A stretch of 23,395 nucleotides of DNA from Podochytrium sp. JEL0797 (taxonomy: Eukaryota > Chytridiomycota > Chytridiomycetes > Chytridiales > Chytriomycetaceae), in NCBI GenBank assembly GCA_027596195.1, contig JADGJG010000337.1, positions 1-23,395 of the forward strand, written 5' to 3'. Below, piece after piece: positions 1 through 8,649 of the stretch; within the stretch, counting starts at the first letter, position 1, and each line of letters begins with the position of its first letter. The notes under the pieces were generated by a model. It made no database searches. It was not told where the DNA came from and worked only from the letters and a program-made list of their open reading frames with translations. Both the position numbers and the translations under genes were made by a program.

Positions 1-102
1 GCTGCGGTGCCAGATGGTGTAGCCGCCAATGAGAGCGACAGTCGCGATTGTAACCGCGGTCACGCCGAAAGTTTGGTTAATGGAGCTGCGCGCGTGGTCC
101 AT
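1..102 (-). CDS. 5' end of an unrecognised membrane-anchored protein (partial)
   Basis: An open frame starts at an ATG at 102 on the minus strand and runs off the window after 34 codons. The visible N-terminus begins M-D-H-A-R-S-S. From about residue 12 to 29 it is a hydrophobic stretch (G-V-T-A-V-T-I-A-T-V-A-L-I-G-G-Y) that looks like one transmembrane helix or a membrane anchor. The gene would be divergent from the BCS1-type ATPase, with about 200 bp between the two start codons, which could hold a shared promoter. The family cannot be named from 34 residues. A chance open frame is possible, but the clean hydrophobic segment next to an ATG makes a real gene start somewhat more likely. Confidence 0.45.
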   Translation of the reverse strand, partial: MDHARSSINQTFGVTAVTIATVALIGGYTIWHRS

Positions 103-303
103 CTCTCTTTTGGTTTTGTGCCTTCTGGATTACGAGGTTAAAAATGGCGCGGTCGGATTTTCATTGTTCAGATTCGGCGAATGCGATCAATAAATGAAAA
201 AGGAATAATGGACAAATAACTTCGCCGCATGAGTCCATGACGATTCGCCAGCTGCTTAACAGCCATTTTCTCCTGATATTCTCTCTTTGAATTTTCTTCC
301 GGA

Positions 304-2361
304 ATGCTCCGCACACTGCGACCGCACTCGCCCCCGCACAGTGTGCAACGCCTCGTTCTCCGTGGCTTTTCCTCTTCCCGGCCGCACTTTGTGTTTCACG
401 AGGATGATATTGCGTCTGCTTCCCCTTCGGCCTCGCACGGCGTTGCGCAGCTCGTTGACTCAGCGGCCGAGTTTGTTGGATTGCCGAAGCCGAACGGATT
501 CACGCAGAGCGGAGTGACGTGAGTTGTTTTGTCTGTCTCATTCGAAGCTAAAAAGAAAAAAACAGACTCGCCGTTATCGGTGCCGCCGCCGCCGTTCTCC
601 GCCTGGCCACGGGTGCCCTGTGGTCCTACGCAGAGCGCAAACTCATTGTCAAGGTTGAGATTGATGGCAAGGACGAGTCCTACAACTGGCTGTTGGCCTG
701 GATGGCCGACCAGGACTTTGTCAGGAAAAGCACGCGTTTCTCAGTACTCGTGGCTCCTTCTGCCGGCAGAGCATCCACTGCGAACCCTGAGCTGGACGAC
801 GAACTCGCCCACATGCCAAACTACTCGTTCCTGCCATCACCGAATTGCACCCATTGGTTCTGGTACCGAAACCGCATCATGTGGCTCACGCGAACAAGAC
901 CCAAAGCCACCAACGCGACTATGGCCAATTCAACCGTATTGGGCGAATGCATTGAAATTTCAACCCTTGGTTTTAACCTGTGGATGTCCGTCATCCCTGC
1001 TTCCCTGCGAACTCGCGATCCCGCAATTTTGCCTCGCTCGAAACATGCCCAATCGCTCTCAGGCACTTTGCATACACCCACTGCGATCACGACAATCCCC
1101 ATCAGCCCCGCCCGCCAATCCCTCGAACACCTCGTCTCAGAAGCGCGCCGCAAATTTGCCGAACGCGACCTCAAACGCACCGTCATCTACTCTGCCGACC
1201 AATACGGCAACTGGCGACGCACGCGTTCGCGTCCCATCCGGCCCCTCTCGACTATTGTTCTCGACGGTTCCACCAAATCGACCGTCTTGGCTGACGCGTT
1301 CGAGTTTCTGGGGAACGAAAAGTGGTATGCGGATCGCGGCATTCCGTATCGAAGGGGATACATGTTTTATGGGTATCCTGGGACGGGAAAGACGAGTTTT
1401 GTGACTGCTCTTGCGGGGGAGTTGAAACTCAATATTTATGTCATTTCGTTGGCGAATAAGGGGCTCACGGATGAGAGTGAGTTTATGATTTTTGAAGAGT
1501 GGGCCGGAGGGAATGAGCGAGGAAATCCACGGCCCGACGGCGCGCTCTGCAACTTCATTCTCGGGCGCCAGCCCCCCCCCCCCCCCGCCCCCTTCTCTTT
1601 CTAAAATCAAACGCTCAAAACAGCATTAACGGAACTCATGGTCGACACCCCACCCCGCTGCATCCTCCTCCTCGAAGACATTGATGCCGCCTTCGTGTCG
1701 CGAACCGGCGCCATGGGACCAGTCGTTTCATCATCTCCACTCTCACCCCCCTCTCGCGCTTCCACCCCTGACCCCACTTCCACCGGAACCATCGTCACGA
1801 ACGTGACCTTTAGTGGACTCTTGAACGCGATTGACGGAGTCGCGGCACAGGAAGGAAGGATGTTGATCATGACGACGAATCATATTGAGAAACTGGATGC
1901 CGTTGAGTGATTTTTTGTTGGCGGGGTTGCTGTCGTTCTTGTTTCCAACGCGTTTCGATTTCGCAACACAGGCATTGATCCGGCCTGGACGCGTGGATGT
2001 CAAAGTCCTGTTTGACAAGGCGACTCAAGCGCAAGTCCGCGACCTCTTCATCCAATTCTTTACCAAACCGCCGGTTCCCCCGGCTTCACCAGTTGACACC
2101 CTTTCACCCACCAATCTCCTCGACGACAACACCAACACGGTGCTAACCAACCAACTACAACAAGAAGAACAAGACCCTCACGCATTGCACGCGCTCGCGG
2201 TCGAGTTTAGTCACCGGGTGCCGGAGAAAGGGGTCAGTATGGCCGCTGTGCAGGGACACTTGATGCGGTTCAAGCAGAGCCCGGAGGAGGCTGTGAAGGA
2301 AGTGGATGCGTTTGTGGAGGCGGTGATGGGTGGGATTCCAAGGGGATCACAGTTAAATTGA
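304..2361 (+). CDS. BCS1: BCS1-type mitochondrial AAA ATPase (4 exons)
   Basis: Exons read as 304-518, 566-1476, 1624-1901 and 1972-2361, all in phase, giving 597 codons plus stop. BCS1 translocates the folded Rieske iron-sulfur protein across the mitochondrial inner membrane during complex III assembly. The N-terminus is Arg/Ser-rich, like a mitochondrial presequence. Exon 2 opens with a transmembrane segment (V-I-G-A-A-A-A-V-L). It is followed by the BCS1_N-like signature around S-Y-N-W-L-L-A-W-M. Walker A (G-Y-P-G-T-G-K-T-S) lies near residue 341, Walker B ([11 protein letters not shown]) near 389, then M-T-T-N-H and the arginine-bearing A-L-I-R-P-G-R-V-D. It is longer than yeast or human BCS1 (about 420-460 residues), mainly ahead of Walker A. 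The third donor (GTTGAG) is weak, but skipping that intron hits a stop inside the conserved L-D-A/A-L-I-R-P-G-R motif. Fungi often carry several BCS1-like paralogues, so the exact substrate is uncertain. Confidence 0.9.
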
Positions 2362-3087
2362 GAGGGTCGTCGGAAGAATGCAAGTTCATTGAAGACCGAT
2401 CGCATACCGGCTCGGTTTCTTGTGCGATGCATAATCAATAGAATACGGAAGTTTATTCATGATAAAAGGATGACGACGAGAGAGGGAGAGAGAGAGGAAG
2501 AAGAATTGGGAATGTCCGATCACAACGACCCCAACTGCCCACGCAAGTTCCACAAAAGAAAGTGGAAGATGGCGTTGCATGAGCAAGGAAAGCCGCGATT
2601 CGAATCATTATTTCTACGCTGTAAGAAGGGGCGAGTTGCGTAAACGTTCAATAAAGAGCGCAGTCTGCCCGGCAAATGTAGAGTGTTTCTCGCGAAGGGA
2701 GGGGAGCGAGATGGGAGGGTGCTTGCGGAAAAAAAGCAAAACGAGGTGACTGTGCACAACGGATGTCGGAGGAGGGATGGAGGGAGTCAAGAGGTGGTGA
2801 TCACGCTTGATGGCTGTGTGGATCGTAAACAGAAGATCCAGGCAGAGCATCAAGCGGAGGGGCGAGGAGGATGGGAGTGTGCGATGTCAGAGTTGGCTTC
2901 CGCAATTCGACCATTGACGATCGAACCGCAACCTATAAGCACTCTATGTCAATCTCCTTCGGGCGATGGAAGAGCCTTTTGCGTGGGAACAGCATTGGCC
3001 CTGCAGAAAGACGCCCGAGTTGCGAATAATTATGTAAAAATTGAAAAAATCAAAACAAGCCCCTTTTATACCCCGGACCTCGGGCAA
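2362..3087. other. Intergenic region between convergent genes
   Basis: This 726-bp stretch separates the 3' ends of the BCS1-type gene (plus) and the lipase gene (minus). A candidate poly(A) signal AATAAA for the plus-strand gene lies at about 2649-2654. Around 2480-2510 there is a short GA-rich run. Several open frames cross it on both strands, but none shows a recognisable motif, a convincing start or splice-supported extension. I see no RNA gene or repeat here. Confidence 0.5.
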
Positions 3088-4050
3088 TTAATTCCGGCCG
3101 TTTATTTCTATTCCAGAGACTCCTTCTTGGACAAACAGCCTCCTAACAACGTCCTGAATCACCGTATCCCCAAACTGCTTGTTAAAAACCTCCGATTTCA
3201 CAATACAATCCACATGCGCCAACAACCCCCGCGTCGGAAACACCACCACCCGCGTCCACACCATCCCATTCAACCCATCCAACATGCGTTTCACAATCCC
3301 ATCCGGATCAGATCCCGACACAGGATCCACCGCTTGTATCCCCGAAATGTCCTCTACCCGTGGTTGAGTCGCTTCACGGTGGTTCAAGTATGGAATCGAG
3401 TTCAAGAATCCGTACAGGGGTGTAGTGAAGGTATCAAGAGTCCAGAAACACGGGTTATCAGCGCGAATAGCAGCAGTTTCGAACCCGACGCTCGTGTCGT
3501 GGCTTACATTCGCGTAAACGGTTCGCGTGTCAAATGCGGCGAGTGGGGAAGTGTAGGAAGGTTGTGTGGCCATTTGGAGGAGGAGCGGGGATGTGGGGTC
3601 GTCGAGGAGGAAGAGTTCACGACCGGCTTGGCCTGCGATGTAGATTATGGCTGAAGAGGGGGTGAGGGGGGAGAGGAGGGAGAGGTATTTGGAGCCGAGG
3701 TGGGGTGTGGCGATGGTGATGAAGTGGTGGAATTGGAGTGTGGGGAGTTCACGAGCGACTTGGGAGGCGATGCAGCGGGCAATCATGCCGCCGAGGGAAT
3801 GGCCGATTAGGGATAAATGGATCAATGTGGTTGGATGAGATTCGATCCATGTTTTGATGTCGGTCGTGATGCGGTGTGCTTGTGTTTCGAGGCTGTCGAG
3901 TGTTTTTGCGTGGTTGCATTCGGGGGATAGGACAAAGGTGGAATCGGAGACTCCGAGGGAGATAGCGCGGGACGTGATTTGGGATCCGAGGTAGGTCATG
4001 TCGCTGGAGAAGCCGTGCAGGCCGTGGACGAGTACGATCAGGTGGGCCAT
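3088..4050 (-). CDS. Alpha/beta-hydrolase, DUF676/ROG1-type lipase or serine esterase
   Basis: A single-exon protein of 320 residues. It opens with a beta strand and oxyanion-type turn typical of DUF676 lipases (L-I-V-L-V-H-G-L-H-G), with G-H-S-L-G-G placing the nucleophile at Ser85, and A-T-P-H-L-G-S at 114-120. Asp185 in S-H-D-T-S-V-G-F and His279 in L-A-H-V-D fit the rest of a Ser-Asp-His triad. Members of this family hydrolyse acyl lipids (yeast Rog1 is a monoacylglycerol lipase); the substrate here is unknown. No signal peptide or membrane helix is evident, so a cytosolic or peripheral enzyme is likely. An AATAAA (plus-strand TTTATT at 3101-3106) lies inside the last codons, just upstream of the TAA. 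The start at 4050 directly precedes the conserved first strand, so it is well supported. Confidence 0.88.
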   Translation of the reverse strand: MAHLIVLVHGLHGFSSDMTYLGSQITSRAISLGVSDSTFVLSPECNHAKTLDSLETQAHRITTDIKTWIESHPTTLIHLSLIGHSLGGMIARCIASQVARELPTLQFHHFITIATPHLGSKYLSLLSPLTPSSAIIYIAGQAGRELFLLDDPTSPLLLQMATQPSYTSPLAAFDTRTVYANVSHDTSVGFETAAIRADNPCFWTLDTFTTPLYGFLNSIPYLNHREATQPRVEDISGIQAVDPVSGSDPDGIVKRMLDGLNGMVWTRVVVFPTRGLLAHVDCIVKSEVFNKQFGDTVIQDVVRRLFVQEGVSGIEINGRN

Positions 4051-4172
4051 CTTGGTTTGCGGCGACAGTTTTTTGGTGGAAGTTTGAACCTCACTTCGTC
4101 CAAATTGCCGGACGGGACCGTGGGTTCATAGTGAGAAACAACGCAAATTTTGTCTCCTTCAAAACAGTAGCT

Positions 4173-4560
4173 TTATTGCACAGCGCGAAAATGATCATAC
4201 TTTTTCTTATTCATGTGCTCCGTCAAAGAGGCCCAACGCTGATAAGGTTTTCCACAACCGCACATGACGAGTCCATCCCCATCTGTGTTTATTTTTATGC
4301 AAAGATTATAGAAGTATGGAAATAAGGGAAAGGAAAGCGTGACAATAGAAAACCTCACCTTCCTCTGGAGTTCCCTGATTGTGGCTATTCCACCTGTGGT
4401 GACTTCTTTGTTGCGATGTCTTGAAACTCTTGCCGCATGTCGGGACATCACAGACGAATGAGGTGGGAACGACGCGGGCCACCTTGGGGATTTGATCCTT
4501 GGGAACGACTTTCATGTAACGGTGTCGGGAAACGGTTGATGGCTTTGGATTCTTCTTCAT
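4173..4560 (-). CDS. Small C2H2-type zinc-finger protein (2 exons)
   Basis: Exon 1 is 4359-4560 and exon 2 is 4173-4282, joined across a 76-nt GT-AG intron, giving 103 codons. Residues near 36-60 form a finger, F-V-C-D-V-P-T-C-G-K-S-F followed by an H-H-x4-H cluster. A second, odd Cys/His set in exon 2 reads C-G-C-G-K-P-Y, then H 12 residues later and another H 7 residues further. The N-terminus is basic (Lys/Arg-rich). Two fingers in a 103-residue protein suggest nucleic-acid binding, but no ortholog is recognised. The stop TAA is embedded in an AATAAA (plus-strand TTTATT near 4172), so stop and poly(A) signal overlap. The start at 4560 is the first ATG after a purine-rich leader; an upstream exon cannot be excluded. 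Confidence 0.6.
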
Positions 4561-4703
4561 TTTCTCCCCCTCTTCTTTCGAAAGGAGAGAGACAGAATAT
4601 GGCGATTGTTTTCAGGGGGGATTCATGGGCCATGTTTTTTTTCGCTGAAAATCAATCCGCGACACGACATCAAACTTAAATAATATACATGGATTTTATT
4701 AGA

Positions 4704-5755
4704 TTAGCACCAACAGCCCGAATCGCCGACAACCGCATCAACACGCACATCTGCCAACAACAACTTGACGCAATCCAAGTGTCCTTCCCAACACGCGTCC
4801 CGCAATGCCTCGTTCCCGTTGGCCCCGGGATCTACTTCCGGACACGCCAGTAACAATTTTACACACTCGGCATGCCCATTTCTTGACGCTAGAATCACTG
4901 CACAGTTGTTATCGTTGGATGGATCCACGCGTGGGTCTGCTAGGAGTATGCGTAGTACGCTGGCGTGTCCGTTCTCGGAAGCAAGATGGACGGCTCGGTT
5001 GTTGCAGGTAGCGGGATCGACGCGTGGGTCTGTAAGCAGCCTTTGCGCAACATCAGCGTGTCCGAATTGAGCGGCGTTGTGAAGCGCAAGTTGGTTGTGG
5101 GCTGATGGATCCACGCGTGCATCACTCAAGAGAAAGTCTACGATTGAAAGGAACCCAGACGATGCTGCAGAATAGAGTGCGTAGTTGTTGAGGTCCGCGG
5201 GGTCCACGCGTGGGTCCTTTATGAGGAGTTGAACCACGGCCAAGTTTCCAGCTCTGGAGGCCCATCGAAAAGCTCGATTCTGGTGGGCTGTTTTGTTGAA
5301 GGAGGGGTTCTGGAGTAAGGCGAGCATGACTTGTTCGGCCCGCGCGTTTGGGAGCGACCAGCGGTCGAACCACATCTTGTTGTCACTCATGTCAACACCC
5401 GCAAGGCCTCTTGCCCCTCCCCAATCCTTTGTTGAGAGAAGTTGGCCGTATATTGCGACTTGGTAAGAGAACGGCATCGCAAGAAACAGCTCGTCTCGAA
5501 TTCCGCACGCGTCGAGGAATTCCCAAAAGTCAATAGCTCCCGATGCTTCGAATTGGCGGCGCACATGGGAACGAGCAAAGGAGGCCTCAAAGACGAAGCA
5601 GAAGGATGTTGAAGAAAGTCCAATGTGAAGCAGGGATGGAGTGAGCGGCAACTGCGCCACGATTGACTCGCGCAGTTCGGGAGGGATGCTATTAATTATG
5701 ATGTGTTTGATTTGAGCTTGTATCGCACGAGGAAGCAGAATACGCACGTTTCCAT
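4704..5755 (-). CDS. Ankyrin-repeat protein with degenerate F-box-like N-terminus
   Basis: The large exon is 4704-5688. It has no in-frame ATG at its 5' end, so I propose an 8-nt first exon (5748-5755, ATGGAAAC) spliced over a 59-nt GTGCGT...TAG intron. This gives 330 codons beginning M-E-T-I-P-P-E-L-R-E-S-I, a start resembling F-box-like proteins (P-P-E-L). About six ankyrin repeats follow from residue ~140, each with the pattern N-x-A-L/V ... A-S-x-x-G-H ... L-L-x-D-P-R-V-D-P. Such repeats mediate protein-protein contacts, often in ubiquitin-ligase adaptors; the partner is unknown. The last repeat runs into a short Cys/Trp tail. AATAAA (plus TTTATT 4695-4700) lies three bases after the stop. 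Alternative: the start is an internal Met and the N-terminal part is untranslated. Confidence 0.83.
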
Positions 5756-5907
5756 TCAAGTTTGTTTGAAGGTACGTATTGATTTCAAACTGGTTTCGGT
5801 GGCGCCATCACTGATACGTATGAGGTTCAACCTTGGATCAGCCTCTCAGATCAGCGCAATTTTTGACACTTCGCTCCATCAAGTTTTAAGGGCATCTCCG
5901 CCTATAG

Positions 5908-5929
5908 CATTCAAATTTCAATTTGAATG
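5908..5929. repeat. Perfect inverted repeat, 10-bp arms
   Basis: The arms CATTCAAATT (5908-5917) and AATTTGAATG (5920-5929) are perfect reverse complements around a 2-base spacer. The element lies in the divergent intergenic region about 150 bp upstream of the ankyrin gene start, a plausible place for a dimeric transcription-factor site, but no function is shown. Confidence 0.7.
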
Positions 5930-5977
5930 GTCCCGCCCAGGTCACGCCCAGATCCCTCCGGGCACATTTTCGATCCG

Positions 5978-5989
5978 TTTCAATTGAAA
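5978..5989. repeat. 12-bp perfect palindrome TTTCAATTGAAA
   Basis: A perfect 12-bp palindrome about 50 bp from the larger inverted repeat at 5908-5929. Both share a TTTCAATT core. It could be a second half of the same regulatory region, or simply AT-rich chance. Confidence 0.5.
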
Positions 5990-6180
5990 ATCGAGATTTT
6001 TTAATCTCTCTCTTTATCATGCAAAGTGCCAAGAATCGGTCGTGGACCGATGCGATTTTTCATTTCTCCTCATGCCGAAATGGACATTGAAATGGCTTTC
6101 GCAATCTGCTCCAACACCTAAGTACAATCAGTAGATATTTCGATGCGTCTTCCCATATAAACAACCTTAAATTGGGGCCG

Positions 6181-6211
6181 TGATATGAAGATGCTCTAAA
6201 GAGTCATATCA
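6181..6211. repeat. Imperfect nested hairpin
   Basis: The 8-bp arms TGATATGA (6181-6188) and TCATATCA (6204-6211) are perfect complements. Inside them CTCT-AA-AGAG forms an inner 4-bp stem that stacks directly on the 3' arm, with a 5-base bulge on the 5' side. It is intergenic and its role is unknown. Confidence 0.5.
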
Positions 6212-6504
6212 AGAATCAAGAAATCGCTCGTCGTGTGGCTCAAGCTTTTGTGGAAACGCGTTCGTTCGGTTTCCGACACCAATTGCGCGGTTTTAATTTT
6301 TTCCGAAGAATCAATGTTTTCCCTCCGAAAATTCGCTAAATACTTGCCTAAAATGCGCGCTGTTCTTGGAAGGGGAAATCCGTCTCCCTCCATCCCTCCT
6401 GCATTCGGAACTTGCGCCTACCTGCCAAACCTGGCCCGCGAGATCAGTGGATGTGGGGCAGGATATGAGCCATCAATTTGAATGAAGAAGTTCGCAATAT
6501 ATTC

Positions 6505-6605
6505 TACAATACACGCAAACACGAAAACACGACACGGACACAAACGCGCACAACACAAACGCGAGACACAAGCACACGAAACACGAAAGGAAAAAAACAC
6601 CAGCT
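6505..6605. repeat. ACA/ACG-rich low-complexity tract
   Basis: A plus-strand run composed almost entirely of A, C and G, with recurrent ACAC, AACAC and CACGAAACAC words and very few T. It is an irregular microsatellite-like stretch without a fixed period. It lies 400-500 bp upstream of the RNase H1 start. Confidence 0.6.
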
Positions 6606-6676
6606 AAAAACACGGGCGATCACCCCTCACAATACCACCCCGCCTCCCAACGTCTCCAGAGCGAGACAGTCTTCGC

Positions 6677-6886
6677 ATGAGTCCCGCTGCGGCCCGCTGT
6701 ACCTTCTCTTCCCGAATTCTCCGCGAGGCGAAGAAATCCGTCAAAAATTCTCCAAAACATGAAGGAATGTTTTTAATGCGCGACTCGCTGGTGTCAGACG
6801 CGAAAACTGAGTTGGGTGCGACGCTCGTGTCTCTTGGAAACGTTGGTGAACCCAAGGGCACGTGGAATTCGCGTGAGCAGGGATGA
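6677..6886 (+). CDS. Doubtful small ORF upstream of RNase H1
   Basis: A 69-codon frame opens with M-S-P-A-A-A-R and has an Arg/Ser-rich start (F-S-S-R-I-L-R-E-A-K-K) that could resemble a mitochondrial presequence. It ends about 100 bp before the RNase H1 ATG. No family is recognised, no poly(A) signal lies close by, and the opposite strand is open over the same stretch. It may be a small gene, an upstream ORF in the RNase H1 leader, or chance. Confidence 0.25.
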   Translation: MSPAAARCTFSSRILREAKKSVKNSPKHEGMFLMRDSLVSDAKTELGATLVSLGNVGEPKGTWNSREQG

Positions 6887-6992
6887 TTTATGAAGGGGCG
6901 TTTCATTTTCGAGATTCAAAAAAAAAACGTTGTCGTGATTCGACACCCCCTCGATAGTCCGCAGCGCCTTTTTCCGGCTCAGCCTTTCACGC

Positions 6993-7932
6993 ATGAGCAA
7001 ATACTACGCAGTTCGAGTCGGACGCACACCCGGCGTGTTTCAGTCGTGGGACTTGTGTTCGCGCGAAGTTTCGAAATTCGCCAACGCCGAGTTCAAGAGC
7101 TTCGCAACGCCGCAGGATGCCGCCGCCTATTTGCGCTCTGAGAACAAGCGCGGCGAGTTGTTCCCAGAGGCAGCAGTCGAAGCAATGTTCGCATCGGCGG
7201 GTCTTTCCGGAACTGCGCGGAAACGGAAACACGTCCAAGAAAGTGTCGCCGCAAAGAAGCCGCGCGGTGAAGCCCCGCTTTCGCGCACATCCTCCGCCTC
7301 GATTTTCCCTTCAACAAGGCCAAAGACGCAAACAAAACTCCTCGACGAAATTCCCAAAGACGATCCCGTCCCAGCTGCCGCCCCAGTCAAAGGAACATCT
7401 GAACGAATCGTTATATACACAGACGGTGCATGCGGTGGAAACGGAAAGCGCCACGCCAAGGGTGGAATCGGAGTGTTCTTTGCCGAAGGCGATCCGCGAA
7501 ACATTAGCGAACCTCTCCCCGGCCCCGTGCAAACAAACAACCGCGCAGAGTTGTTGGCAATCATTCGTGCGTTGCAAGTAGCTCCCGTGGACGCATCCGT
7601 CACGGTGAAGACGGATTCTCAGTACGTTCAAAAAGGGATTGGCGGGTGGGTCGCGAAATGGAAACGGAACGGGTGGAAAACTTCTGCTGGTGGGAATGTC
7701 GTCAACAAGGACCTTTGGATGAAGTTGGATGAGCAGATGAAGAAGAGGCATGAGCGACATGGACGACACACGGTTGATATTGTGAGGATTTTGATTCTGT
7801 TTCCATGCCAATACGCGTTTCGTCACTCACAAGCTACGTTTGTTGCATCAGGAATACATCAAAGCACACGCGGGACTTTATGGAAACGAGCAGGCGGATC
7901 AATTGGCAGTGTTGGGAGCACGAAAACATTAA
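6993..7932 (+). CDS. RNH1: Ribonuclease H1 (2 exons)
   Basis: Exons 6993-7781 and 7852-7932 join across a 70-nt GT-AG intron to give 289 codons. RNase H1 cuts the RNA strand of RNA-DNA hybrids, in nucleus and often mitochondria. Residues 1-48 are the hybrid-binding domain (Y-Y-A-V-R-V-G-R-T-P-G-V-F, then A-Y-L). A basic linker with K-R-K and K-K-P-R could act as a nuclear signal. The catalytic domain starts near 138. The four acidic residues are visible: Asp144 in Y-T-D-G-A-C, Glu186 in N-N-R-A-E-L-L, Asp208 in K-T-D-S-Q-Y and Asp279 in N-E-Q-A-D. The intron is required: without it the conserved K-A-H-A-G-L-Y-G-N-E motif falls out of frame. AATAAA lies at 7948-7953, 16 bases after the stop. 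Its own start matches the usual beginning of the hybrid-binding domain. Confidence 0.95.
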
Positions 7933-8178
7933 CAGCGCGGTGAAATCAATAAAACAAATTCATTCAGGAATCAGCACTGACAACCAAAAAGGAAGAACGA
8001 TAGAATAGAGGGGGAAGAAAAGAGAACAGACTATGAAAATATGCCAGTTCAACAAGATATCGCACAGCCAGCCATTATTGAAAATAGGTTATACATACTT
8101 AGGCTTTATAATTCAAGATAAATCCAGAAAAGGAAACACACTACGTATATTGTCTTAAACCTTTCATTATTCACAAGT

Positions 8179-8649
8179 TCACGCAGAAGCACCTGACGCG
8201 GCCTGGCGCTCCAAGGCAATTTCCTTTGCCAGTTCGATACGCAGCTTCCCGTTCATTTCCTTGGCCCAAGCAGTCCATTGGAGGTTTGTCGCGAATGACC
8301 AGTAGAAAGGCATAGCAGGTGGTTGAAATAATCCGCGAAGCGGATTGGAACTTGGCGATCGAGATCGAAATAGCCGCTTCCGAAGGGAAACAGAAAGGGA
8401 AAGGACAAGACCTCAAAGTTTGAAACGCCGCCATTAATCCGCCTGAATATGCGGTGTTCTCTTGTGGCGAGATCGTTATAGCGCGCGTCGTCGTCGTCGT
8501 CAGTCACTGCGTCGAGTTCAGCGAGCAGCGCGCCGCCCCCGGCGAAACACTCTGCCCTGTGGCCGCCGAGCCAATGCGCCGCTTGGCACTCGCGGCTGCA
8601 GTACGAATCGATCTGACAGCGTGCGCACCACTTAGTTGTCCCAATCTGT
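8179..8649 (-). pseudogene. Truncated, frameshifted MYND zinc-finger gene
   Basis: On the minus strand, 8633-8548 encode the second half of a MYND finger: W-C-A-R-C, then Y-C-S-R-E-C, A-A-H-W, and H-R-A-E-C, matching C-x2-C ... C-x3-C ... H-x3-C. The first Cys pair expected just upstream is absent, because homology to the TPR gene begins at about 8647. After the finger comes an Asp-rich run and F-P-F-L-F-P-F-G-S-G-Y-F-D-L-D. Near 8316-8326 the protein-like frame shifts by one, continuing as W-S-F-A-T-N-L-Q-W-T-A-W-A-K-E-M to a TGA at 8179-8181. MYND fingers bind proline-rich partners. I read this as a remnant, though a sequencing slip and an upstream exon joined at a possible acceptor (AG at 8650-8651) remain possible. 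Confidence 0.6.

Larger units (their letters stand above)
5756..6992. other. Long divergent intergenic region with palindromes and an ACA-rich tract
   Basis: This separates the start of the ankyrin gene (minus) from the start of RNase H1 (plus). It holds two palindromes at 5908-5929 and 5978-5989, an imperfect hairpin at 6181-6211 and a low-complexity ACA/ACG-rich stretch at about 6505-6605 (listed separately). One small open frame (6677-6886, plus) is listed as doubtful. Other frames show no recognisable motif. I see no RNA gene. Confidence 0.55.

Noticed and set aside
529..1404. A 291-codon plus-strand frame rich in Pro and Ser
   Set aside because: It lies over exon 2 of the BCS1-type gene in a different frame, begins without an ATG, and contains no AAA motifs; it is a shadow frame.
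1570..1590. C-rich run as evidence of an assembly gap in the BCS1-type gene
   Set aside because: It falls inside a well-defined intron with good donor and acceptor, where it serves as part of a pyrimidine-rich tract; the exons on both sides are in phase.
2683..3654. A 323-codon plus-strand open frame
   Set aside because: Much of it lies opposite the lipase/esterase gene, which has the catalytic motifs. The frame has no recognisable domain and the part outside is low quality.
6604..6906. A 100-codon minus-strand frame upstream of RNase H1
   Set aside because: It is Arg-rich without a recognisable motif, overlaps another open frame on the opposite strand, and has no clear poly(A) signal after its stop.
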